The notes under the pieces are model-generated. The model was given only the letters and a program-made list of their open reading frames with translations. It ran no database searches and was not told where the DNA came from. The position numbers were made by a program, and so were the translations under genes. DNA of 64,000 nucleotides, taken from the NCBI GenBank assembly GCA_025890175.1, contig JANPYM010000001.1, positions 3,512,971-3,576,970 on the forward strand, given 5' to 3'. Numbering within the stretch: the first letter of the stretch is position 1; each line of letters begins with the position of its first letter. This document shows, one piece after another, positions 52,335 to 64,000 of this stretch. Source of the DNA: Ciborinia camelliae (Eukaryota; Ascomycota; Leotiomycetes; Helotiales; Sclerotiniaceae).

Positions 52335-52399
52335 TTATTTATTATTTATAGGGGCAAGCCCTTAAACCCCCATTCCTCGCTACGCTCGATTTGTAGGTT

Positions 52400-52670
52400 C
52401 GATGTATAGGCTAGATAGGTTCGTAAGTTCGTAGGTTCGTAGGTTCGTAGGTTCGTAGGTTCGTAGGTTCGTAGGTTCGGTAGGTAGGTTCGTACGATTC
52501 GGCAGGTAGGTTCGTACGTACGTAGATTCGACGATTCGTAGGGTAGATAGGTAGATAAGTTCGGCTAGGTTCGGCTAGGTTCGGCTAGGTTCGGCTAGGT
52601 TCGGCTAGGTAGGCTAGGTAGGCTAGGTAGGTTAGGTAAGCTAGGTAGGCTAGGTAGGTTAGGTAAGCAA
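52400..52670 (+). repeat. Mosaic of GC-containing minisatellites (gttcgtag)n, (gttcggctag)n, (gtaggctag)n
   Basis: Roughly seven gttcgtag units (52411-52480) pass through ggtaggttcgtacg variants into about five gttcggctag units (52558-52608), then gtaggctag/gtaggttag units to about 52668. The units contain CpG but no CpA or TpG, so RIP has little to act on. Confidence 0.9.
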
Positions 52671-52850
52671 CCGGGATCTTTAGCGAGCCAGTTAAAAGAT
52701 ACGGATCAATGATTTATGACCATTCAGAAGCGACCTTTAAGAGTGGTACATCTTCAGAAAATGGCCTCCCTCATAGTATATGTATTACGTAATCATGACA
52801 TAATACATGGTACTTTGAAATTAAACTTGATTCTTCGAATCCATAATATA
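52671..52850. other. GC-normal island of unknown nature
   Basis: About 180 bp of ordinary composition (for example gcgagccagttaaaagatac and atggcctccctcatagtata) following the minisatellites. It contains CpA and TpG, so it has escaped RIP or arrived late. No frame or RNA gene was recognised; a ttcgaatcc near the end resembles a tRNA T-arm, but no cloverleaf can be drawn. Confidence 0.5.
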
Positions 52851-54414
52851 ATAATAAATTTTGTAAATAAATTATAATAATAATAAAAAATAATATTTAA
52901 TAAAATAAAAGAATCTTTTTAATATTTTGTTTTATTCTAAATAATAAATTGCTTTATTATAAATATAAAATTTAGATTTCAGAATTTAGGGATTAGCGAA
53001 TAAAAATTATTATTAAAATTTATAATCAATTAATTATTGATTATTTTAATAATATTAAAATTTTAGTGATTTTGAAAAAACAATATTACTAATTTTGTAT
53101 AAACAAAAATGTTTTATAGTATATATATAATTATTATATTTACTAAAAAATTAAATATTTATAATAAATTTATTAAAGTATATTTTATTTATTTTCGATT
53201 TTTATTCAATTATAATAAAATATATTTATAGATTTTGTTATTGGATTAGTATTGGATTCTAGTTTTAATACAATATTAATCATAATTAATCAAATAATTA
53301 AAAAACAATATTTTATATCTTGTTTTGTAAGTAATAAAGGAATATTTGCTAAAAAAACAATTAAACTAATTATTTAATATATTTTCAAATTATACAAATT
53401 ATTCGATTTTATCGTTTTTAATCAAGAACTATAATTCGTTTTAAAATTATAATAACATTTATTTTGTATTTTACAAATTTGGGGATATAAATTTATATTT
53501 TATCATTTCAAATCGAATAAATAAATCGAAAATATTAATAAAGAAATAAAACAATACTTTTGGATATATATATTTTATTAATAAAACAATTAAATAAAAT
53601 AATTTATATTTATAAAATTTATAGTAAATAATATTATTTTTAATATTACAAAAATATTTCTATTTTTTATTAATAAGGGTTTTAATCCTTAAATAAACTT
53701 TAATTTTCGATTAATTATATCCCAAAACTGGAATTTTAAAGAGATTGTAAATAAAAAAAAAGTTTTTAATATTATTTAATAAATAAAAAATATATAAAAT
53801 ATTTTTTATAATAAAATAAATTTTATTTAAATTAAAATAAAAACTTTATTAATAATAAACAAATTTTAATATTATTATTTAAAATAAACGATTTCGTTTT
53901 TTTGAATATTAAATAATTAAGATTTAAATGGTTTTTTATTAAATTAAAAAATAAATTTATTAGTTTTTTTTTAATCAAAAAAATATTTAACAATTTTTTT
54001 TTATAAATTTATTTTATTAAAATATATAAAATGTTACAACATTTTTTATATATTAATATTATAATATAATTTAAAAGATTTTTTACCCAATTAATATATA
54101 AAACAATTTGTTATATTAATAATAATTAATAAAAAAAAAAAAAAAAAATTAAAACATATTTTAAATTTTAAATTTTATTATAAACAATTACAATACAAAA
54201 TTTAATAATTAAAATATTCTTTTAATTATATTTATTATAACATTTTCGATTTTATATATACAAAAAAAAAAAAAAAAATCTTTTATATTGCTTATCCGAA
54301 TCAGCCCAGATTTAAAGATAAAAAAAACTAATATAAAAGAAAGTGGGATTGATTTATATTTTTAATGTTTCAAGTTTACCTTTAAAAAAAGAAATAATAT
54401 TACGCTAAAATCTT
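52851..54414. other. AT-rich stretch, no gene
   Basis: RIP-like sequence with long A runs near 54130-54148 and 54262-54280. No element boundary or frame was recognised. Confidence 0.45.
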
Positions 54415-54585
54415 TGCTTAATATAATAATCACATAATTGATTATATAATCATTATGATTATATGATCAACGTTTATATTAAATAATATTTTTTTCAAAA
54501 AAAAAATTTCTTTTTTAACATAATTCTTTTATTAGATTATATATCTACGATTTCACTTTCATGATCCTATATGACGCGTATGACA
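54415..54585. repeat. LTR-like repeat E, right copy (171 bp)
   Basis: Starts tgcttaatataataatcaca and ends gcgtatgaca. It aligns with 34251-34420 in direct orientation. This copy keeps more C and G at its right end, the left copy at its left end. Confidence 0.5.
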
Positions 54586-57500
54586 TTTTATTTAAAATTA
54601 TTAAAAATTCTATCTCGAAAATTTCTATATTAATATATAATATTATTAACAATTTTAATCGATTATAAACCTATCCCGATTTTTCTATTTTGTATAATAA
54701 GATTAAACATTATACCTTATTTTTTTATTTTTTTGAATCAATTATTTTTATATTTTTTTTTATTTTTTTTAATTTTTTTAATTTTTGCTTCAATTTATTT
54801 GTTATAATTGGTAATATTAATAATGACAATTTTAAATATTATTATTTTATTATTTTTAAAATAAATGTTTTCAATTAATTTGATAATATTATATTTATTA
54901 TTATTTAAAAATAATTGAATAAAATTTGATTTTAATTTGTTACAATTTTTAAACCTACAAAAATGTTAAACCAAATGATTTGATTTTTATAAAAATATTA
55001 TATTTTTATTTCAAATATTGAATATAAGATAAACTTTTAGAAATAAATTTATTTAAACTTTTTTATAAAATTTAATAATTATAAATAATATACCAATAAT
55101 TTGATTATTATTATTAAGGAATTAAATATTGAAATTAATAAAATTAAAAAGAATAATAATATTCTATAATTTTTTTTTGATATAATTAATCAATATAATT
55201 TCTTTTGTATTTGAGTTTTATAATTAAAAAATAATCTTTATTATACTTTTAATAATTATATTATAATCGAAAAACGTTTTAATAATTTTCAAATTAATAT
55301 ATATTTTTAATAATCCGCCATCTCTAATATTATTATATATATTTTCAAACTATAAATTATTATTAATTTTAAAATTTTTTAAAATAAATAAATTTTGAAT
55401 TAATTTATTTAAAATTTTAATTTTTAATATAATAAAATATATAAAAAACTTGATATCGATTTTTATTTATTCAATAATAATAAATATTATATTCAATATA
55501 TTTTTAATTATATTATTAATAATACTTATAAATTTTTTTTTTTTAATATTTAAAATAACAAGTTTTTTATATTTAATATTGTTTTTATAATTCTTAATAA
55601 AATATATAATAATAAATATAAATTGGTTTATGTTAAAATAAATATAGTAAAGCTTTTTCAAAATATTTAATTATTTATATTATTCTTTTTTAATTTCAAA
55701 AAATTTATATATTATTTTTATTATTTCAATAAAACTATACAATATAATTTATATACTAAATTAAATAAAAAATATTCTAATAAAATTTTTAATAAATTGT
55801 TTTACAATTTTAATTCTATAATTATTAAACTTTATTAAATTAATAAAAATATTTAAATTATTAAAATTATTTATTTTGTATAAAACTTTTTTCATATTTT
55901 ATTTTTTTTAAAATTTATAATTAATAATATTTTATTTAAAAAGCAATTTTTTTCGATTTTTATTATTAATATATTTAAAAATAATAATAAAGATTTTAAC
56001 AATTTTAAAAAAAAAAAACCTTTTTTTATATTAAAAAACAAAAATAAATTATTTATAATAATAAATTTTATCTCAAATACTTTTAATTTAATTATAAAAT
56101 TATAAATTATTTACAAAAATTTTAATTTTAACTTATTAAGAATTTTATAAACTATATTATAATTTTTAAAATTTTTAAAATTTTTATTATTAATATCAAA
56201 ATCAATTTAATTTCAATTATAACTCCTACTATAAATTTTATACCAAAAAATTAAAAATCTTTAAAAAAATTGTTTTAAAAATAACTTTACTTTTTAATTA
56301 TATTTTAAACTTTTTTTTTATTATATAATATATTAATTTTTTATTTTTATTTTATTTTTTAATAATAATTACTTTTACAAAATTATAAACGCTTTTTATA
56401 CCTTTAACAAATTTTTTATTTCAAATTATATCTTAAAAAAAAATAAAAAATATTTTCAAATATTAATTAATATATATATTTTAAATAATAATTTTATTAA
56501 TTATAAAATTATATAATTCTTTTTATTTATTAAAAATATTAATATTTTAACTTTTTTCAAATTACTTTTTATTTATATTTTTAATAATTCTAATTCACTT
56601 TTTATTATTTATTATATCAAAATCAAAATAAAATTTAATCTTTATTAATAATCCATCATACACTTTTTAATTACTAAAATATAACTTTAAAAACTTATTA
56701 TTAATATTAATTAATTTATAACCCATAATTATATTTTTAACCCTATTACTTATAAATTAAAAATTATTAATAATTATTATTTTTATAAATTTAACCCTAT
56801 AATAAATATTTTAAACTTTATTGCAATTATTAATTCTATAATTTTTCCTTATATTTCTACAAAAAATATTATTAACAATAACTTTTTATTTATTTTTAAA
56901 AACAAAAAAATCAAATAATTTTTTTTTTTTAATAATAATTAATTTATTATTTTTAAAAAATAAAATAAATTTTAATATTATTAAAATTGTTTATAACAAA
57001 TTTATAAAAAACTTTTAATTAAAAAATTAAATATTAAGAATTTATTTTAAAAAAAATTTGATTATATTGAATTTGTTAAAACCCTATTTCAAAACAATAT
57101 TTATTATACATTTTTTTTTATAAATAATAATAATTATTTTTTCGATTAAATTTTTAAAAACAAATTTATTTAAATTATTATAATTAACATTTATATTTTT
57201 TATACTTTTTATTATTATTACAATATTAAAATTTTCATAATTTTTATATAAAATATTATAAACCAACAAAATAAAAATATAATAAAAAACTTTAATCCAA
57301 AAAACTTTTTATTTATTTATTTTTTTAATTATATTAATATATATTTTTTATTATTGTTAATATTTTGTTTTTTTATTAATTCGATTATAATTATTATATA
57401 ATTTTCGAAAAAAATAAAAAATTAAATTGAATTTTTCGTTTTTATAAAATATTATAAATCAAATTTAATAAAATTTATTAATTCGTTTTTAAAAATCTTT

Positions 57501-60500
57501 TTAAAAACTTTATTATTATAAATTTTGTTTTATATATAATTTCAATTATATTTATTAAACGATTAAAAAGAAATATATGTTTTTATTTTGATTATTAATA
57601 ATTTAATATTATTTTTTAAAAAAATAAATATTATTTTTTTAATAATTAATAATAAATTTTTAATTTGTTTTAATATTTATTATATTTTTAATTATATTTA
57701 TATAACTATTTTAAAAAATAAAAATTTAATTATTTTTTATATATTTATAAAAAATTATAAAAGTTTAATATTTTTGTTTAAATTTTGTAAAAAACTAATT
57801 ATTTTTTAATAGTATATTAATAATATATTATTAAAATATTTTAATATTTTTTGTATTATTTATATAAACGGTATTTTTATTTTTAGTTAGATTAAAAAAA
57901 AGTATTAAATTTATATAATAAAAGTTTTTAAATAATTAAAATATATTAAGCTTTAAATTAATATTAAAAAAAGCAAATTTAATATTTCATAAATCAAATT
58001 TTTTAAATTATTAATTTTTTTTGTTAAATTTTTTATTAATTTTAAAAAAATCAAAATTATTTAAAATTAATTGATTTTTATATTTATTATTGAATTACAA
58101 AGTTTTTTAAAGTTTATTAATTATTATTATCATTTTATTCAAAACTTTTCGAAAATTATTTAATTACTAATTTTTTTTATTAAAAACAAATTTAAATAAA
58201 ACTTTGTTTAAACTAAAACTGTTTAATTTATATTTCAAATATTAAAAGATTTATTTATTTCAACTTTTATTTTTATATATTTTAATTAAAACAAAAAATT
58301 CATTATTAAAATAATTTTTTTTAATTATATTTATAATAAATATTTATTTTAGAAAATTAATAATATTTTTTATTTTATAACTTTTTTTTTTAAATTTTAT
58401 TTTTAGCAAAAACTAATTATAAAATTTATAATAAAAAATTATTAGTTATTATTAATATTTTTAAATATTAACAATTTAAATTTGAAAAAATAAAGATTTC
58501 TATTTATATTTTAATTAATTATAAAATTTTAAAATATTTTATAATTATAAAAAAATTTAATTAACAATAAATTTAATAAATATTAATATTATTTAATTAT
58601 AATTTTAAAATTTAATATTAATTAAAAAAATTAAATATTATTATAAATATTTTAATTTAGAAATCTAATAATAAATTTATTAATAATTAAAATAATTAAT
58701 AATAATATTAATATTAATATATTTTTAATTCTAAATAATTATTATTAAAATTTTAAAATTATTTTAAAATAATTATTTTAAAAAAAAATAAAAAATTTTT
58801 TATCAATTTTATATTTTTAATATTTGTTTTAATTTAAAATAACGATTTATTTAATAAATTAAAATCTTTTAATAAAATTAAAACTTTGCTTTTTATTTAT
58901 ATTATAAATATTTAATTTTAAGATTTTTTTTATAAACAAATAATTTAAAAATTAATTAATAATAATTGATTTAATAAAAACATATAATTTAATTTATATT
59001 CTATTCAAAACAATATTTTGCTATACCAAAAGCAAATATAAATATTCAATTTAATTTAAACAAAAATTATTAAAAAAATTTATTATATTTCAAAAATTAA
59101 ATATTTTAAATTAATTTAAATATTATTTTATTTTTAATATTTTTATTATTAGTTTAATATAAATATTATAATTATTTAATATTTACACAATTATTATAAA
59201 TATAAATAAACAAAAATTTTTTAAAATATTTATAATAAAATTTTAAATCTATTTCCAATCACTAATTACTTTTAACAATATATTAATATAAACTATATTG
59301 TTCAACTTTTAATTATAAAAAACAAATATAACATTATCGTTATACAAATATACAAATTAATTAAACAAAAAATTTTCGAATTTATTCAAATTGATTTTTT
59401 TTTAAAATCTTCTAATAACAAAAACCTTAATATTAAAAAAACAATTAAAATAATTTTTTATATAATTTTATAATTAAATATTAAAATAATTGAATTTTTT
59501 ATTTTTAATAAAAATTTACAATAAAATAATAAAATTTAATAATACTTTTATCAATTATAAAATATTTATAAATTTATATTTATCGTTTATTATTTTAAAA
59601 TAAATAATTAATTTAAAATATTAAACCAAAAACTTAAAAAATATTTATATTATTATATTAATTATTTTTAAAATAATTAAAATAAATAATTTATATTAAT
59701 TAAAATTATAATTAATTCTATATATTTTATAATTATTAAAATTAATTTATTTTTTATTTATAATAATTTTAAATTATAATAAATCTTTAATTTTATTTTA
59801 TAAAAAAAGCCAAAAAAACTTTAAAATATTAATTTCAAATTTAAAAAACATTATACCTTAATATTTGCCCAAAAAAAAAAATGTTTATTAACATTATATT
59901 AAATTTATTACATTTAATTAAACTTAAATAAAATATAAAATCGATTTTTATTGCAAACCAACTTTTTTATATAAAAAAAATAATTTAATCTAATTAAATA
60001 TTAAAAATATTAAAATTTTCTATCCATCCAAAAAATTAAACTATAAAAATATTAGATTTTATACCGTTTTATAATTTATTAAATCATTCTTTTACAAATT
60101 ATTTTTATTTAACAAATTAAATTATATTTATAATATTTTTTATTTGAATTTTATTTGTTTTTATATAAATAATTTTTTACCCAAACAATATATTAATTTA
60201 TTTTAGATTTTTAAAATTAATAAAAAAAAAAATATAAAATTATTAAAATTTAAAATTTTTGATTTTATCAAAATATTTTGTAATATTATATTAAATAAAT
60301 TAATCAAAATATTAATTATAAATAATAAAATATTAATAAATTTTTTTATTACAAAAAATTTATTCAGGATTTTTATAAATAATATTTTTATAAATCTAAT
60401 AATTTTGATTTTCTGATTTTACACCACAATTTTAATAAACTACAAACAAAAGAATAATTAATGAAAAAAGAAAAGTTTAAATTTTATATTTTATAAAAGT

Positions 60501-60525
60501 TTATTAATTTAAAGCTAAAAAATAA
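54586..60525. other. Main internal region of retroelement B, decayed
   Basis: About 5.9 kb between the right E repeat and the right B LTR. 55340-56758 has a second, less decayed copy at 26791-28467 that lacks neither order nor orientation; the rest has no partner in the window. Frames at 54690, 55467, 57084 and 57588 are low-complexity. I could not place reverse transcriptase or integrase motifs on either strand, so its superfamily stays open. Confidence 0.45.
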
Positions 60526-60788
60526 TATAGCAAAGTTATAAAAATATAAATTATATAATTAATATATAATTTATAATTATATACCTAATAAAAAATATTT
60601 TTTATTTTTATAATATTAAATTCTAAATATAATATTATATATTAAATACTAATATCAATTTAATACAATTACTTAAATCTATATAAGATTTAATTATCCT
60701 GCACCTTCTTCTAGCATTAAAATCTAAATTTTCATCAATACGAATCTTAGTTCCTAAATCATTAGATTTCCAAGTCGTCCTCGTGATA

Positions 60789-63700
60789 TATATATATTTG
60801 ATTTATATTATTAAATAATTTTATAAATTTATTAATTTTAAATTTTAAATCTTTATTATTTAATAAATTTTAATTAAATAAATCTAATTTAATTTTTATA
60901 TATATAATAATATTATTATTATAATTAATATTCAATAATAATTCGGAATTAAAAATTAATATCTAAATATCTAATAAAAAAATAAAACTAAAAAAAAATT
61001 AAAAAAATACGATGATAAATTAATAATAAAAAATAAAAAAATAATTATTTGTTAAATAAATAAATAATTAATAATTTTTTGTTATAATATTTTGATAATT
61101 ATAATATATATATATTTATTATTATAATAATTATATAATAATTATATAATATATAATAAAGATTATAAATAATTATATAAAAAAAAAGTAATTGATTCGA
61201 TAGATAAAACTATTATAATAATAACTATATTATATATTAAATATTTTATATTTTTTATATTTATATAAATATAATAAATTATTATAATTTTAAGTTTATA
61301 AATTATTCAAAATATTTTTTATTTTATATTAAATAAATATTTTTAAAAATTAAATATAAAATTTAATTATAAAAATAACAAATAAAAAAAAAGAAATATA
61401 ATATTTTGTATATTATAAATAAAAAAGATAATCTTTTTAAATAAATGTAATACTATAATAAACAATTATTAATATAATATAATTAAAAAAAAAACGAAAA
61501 ACAATAAAAACAAAAAAAAACAAATTATATTATAATAAAAAAATTATAAAGAAAAATTGTAAAAATATTAATAATATTACAAAATTATTAATTAATTAAA
61601 ATTATATTTTTTTTTCAAATTGTATTAATTTATTTTTACTCCAACTTTTTATTATTATGAATATTAATAATATTAATTTAGATATTAATAATATTAGTTT
61701 AATTTAGTTTAAATAAATTAATTATATTAATAATATCTTTTATATTAAATATATTATTATTTATAATATATTTAATATTATAAAATATATAAAATATTAT
61801 CATTATAAATTTATTAATAATTAACAATTTTAATATTAAATCTTTTAGTTAGGGATTTAGGATTTTAATTAATTTTTTTTTATAAAAATTTTATTTTTTT
61901 TAGAACATTAATATTTTATTATTATTATTATTAATAATATTTAAATCCTTACAAATATTTATAATTAATTTAACTATAATATTAAATATTGCTTTATTAA
62001 TATTAACTTATATTTAATAATTTTAAAATTTTTGATTATAAAAAATTAACCTATTTGTTAAATTTATCTATTAATTTATTTTTTAATATTTTTATTAAGG
62101 ATTATATTAAATATTATTAAATAATTATAATATAATTATAAATTATAATTTATTAAATTAATAAAATAAAAAATAATAAATATTTTTAATTTTTAAATAT
62201 TAATAAATCTAAAAACGAAAATATTATAATTTATTATATTAAATTTCGATATATAATATATTATTATTATATTTAATAATTTTAATATAATATTAAAAAA
62301 GATTTAAAATATAAATAATATATATTAAATAATAATTTTCTTATTATATAAAATAATTAATTTAATAATTAATTATAAAAAGCATTGAATTTTTGGGATG
62401 CCTTAATAAATAATAGTAAATTATCTAATAATATTATTATTTTCAAAAAAAATCAAAAAATGGATTTTTTTTTAATATAATTATATAAATTTATTTTATT
62501 AATATTTTTAAAAAATAAATTAAACTTTTTTAAAACAAAATATTTTTTGATTTGAAAAAATTCTTGATATAATGAAAGTTTAATTATAACAAAAATAATA
62601 CTAAATGTTTATTATATTTACAATTTTATATTATATTTTTATTAAAAAAAATAATTATTAATTTATAATTAATTTTTGTAAAAAACAATTAATATAATAA
62701 AGATCTTTATATATCAAAATTATATATAATTTGTTAAATATAAAATCTAATTATATTCTTAATAATTTTGTATTTTGGAAAACGGAGATTTAAAAAAATG
62801 TAAATATATTGTATTATAATATTTTTTCAAATTTTAATTAAATATATCTTAATATACTTTAAATCTTTTTGATTACTAATTATTTAATATTTAATAATTT
62901 TAATAACAAATTAGAATATAAATACTAAATATTTATTTAATAAAATACAAAAATTAATATTAAAGTTAATATATTATTTATAATAATTATTTATAATTTA
63001 TAATTTTTTTTTAAACTTAATAAATTTTATATATTTAATAAAATCTTTGATATAATTAAATAATACAATAGCTATAACTAATAATTTAAATTTTATTATA
63101 AATTATATTATAGTTATGTATAATATTATATTAACGTTTTTAATAATATATACTTTATTTATTATTAGAAATTTAAATAATCTAATTAAATTATATTTTT
63201 AAATAAAATTAATTTATTTAATTAATTTATTTATTTAAATTATTATATATTTATTAATTATTTTATATATTTTAAAATTAAATAAATTATATTAAAATCT
63301 TGATATTATTATTGATATAACAATAATTACCCAGAAATTCTTTTTAATATTATTAAAAATAAAATAATAATAAATTAGCTTCCTAATAAATATCTAAAAG
63401 TTTTTTAATATAATATTAATTTTAAAAATTTATTATTTTATAAATTTTAATAATATTAAAAAAAGTTTTGATTTAATTAATAATAAATAATTTAAAATAT
63501 TAAAAATAATATATAAATTTTTTTTAATATATTTAAAAAAACTTATTATCCATTATTTCGTTATTTATATTAATCTAAATTTGTATTTGAAAATATATAT
63601 CAACATTTATAACTTTCTATATATTATATTTTTTTAATATTTTTTTATAATTTAATAATTATTTAATATAAATTTTAAAAATATAATTTTTTTTATTTTA

Positions 63701-64000
63701 ATATTATAATATTAATTAATAATTTATATAAAACTAATATATATAATAATTTATTTAAATTTAAAATTTTATTATCTCAATAATTTTTTTTAATCCAATA
63801 GTATTAATTAATAAACAAATTCTGATTTTAAGATTTTGCAAAATTCTAATAATTTGATAAATCTTTATAACCTACCAATTTTTGAATTAAAAAATTAGCT
63901 TAATAGATAAAAAATGAAATCTATTTATATCAAAATTAAAAAATTAATAATCTTTTTTATAATTTTACAATTAATAATTAATATTATTTAAAAATTCTTT
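60789..64000. other. AT-rich sequence to the window end, nothing recognised
   Basis: 3.2 kb outside element B, still RIP-like in composition, with short AT-only direct and inverted repeats. No gene, LTR or island was seen. Confidence 0.5.

Noticed and set aside
52800..52850. tRNA-like T-arm (ttcttcgaatcc)
   Set aside because: No acceptor stem, D-arm or anticodon arm can be drawn around it.

Overview
The window is nuclear DNA of a filamentous ascomycete (Pezizomycotina; a Leotiomycete is my guess, and nothing here fixes the genus). The evidence is short introns of 44 to 165 nt with GT..AG ends and CTAAC-type branch sites, an intron-containing divergent histone H3/H4 pair, and a huge AT block carrying the marks of repeat-induced point mutation (RIP).

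Positions 1-18100 are ordinary gene space. In order: the 3' end of a Ser/Thr-rich, probably GPI-anchored surface protein (+); RPA190, the largest subunit of RNA polymerase I (-); PRP3, a U4/U6 snRNP splicing factor (+), divergent from RPA190; RAD3/XPD, the TFIIH helicase (-), convergent with PRP3 and rebuilt here from ten exons, two of them micro-exons; a 2.7 kb stretch with one possible decayed gene; then histone H3 (-) and histone H4 (+), head to head over a 1.3 kb shared regulatory region. These are housekeeping genes for rRNA transcription, splicing, transcription/repair and chromatin. Nothing suggests they form a cluster.

From about 18100 to the end (46 kb) I find no intact gene. The DNA is extremely AT-rich, and its repeats differ mainly by C-to-T and G-to-A changes, as RIP produces. 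I resolved several nested families. Family A is a small Ty1/copia-type retrotransposon with LTRs of about 155-175 bp. It has one full-length copy (47160-51837, minus), several truncated copies and solo LTRs. Family B has 263-274 bp LTRs, and one element probably spans 33906-60788 with other elements nested inside. A second copia remnant lies on the minus strand (34652-36840) with decayed integrase, reverse transcriptase and RNase H motifs. There is also a solo LTR of a further family (27025-27376), an 0.8 kb insertion without target duplication (25691-26499), and a run of long microsatellites (51838-52670). GC survives mostly in tracts with no CpA or TpG, or in solo LTRs that look younger.

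The 10-N gap at 46617-46626 is flanked by two essentially identical 1.75 kb sequences (44865-46616 and 46627-48377). This is almost certainly an unmerged assembly overlap, not biology. I found no convincing new gene system. The points most worth a second look are the nested retroelement structure with RIP fading toward its outer edges, the CpA-free survivor tracts, and possible cell-cycle elements inside histone introns.
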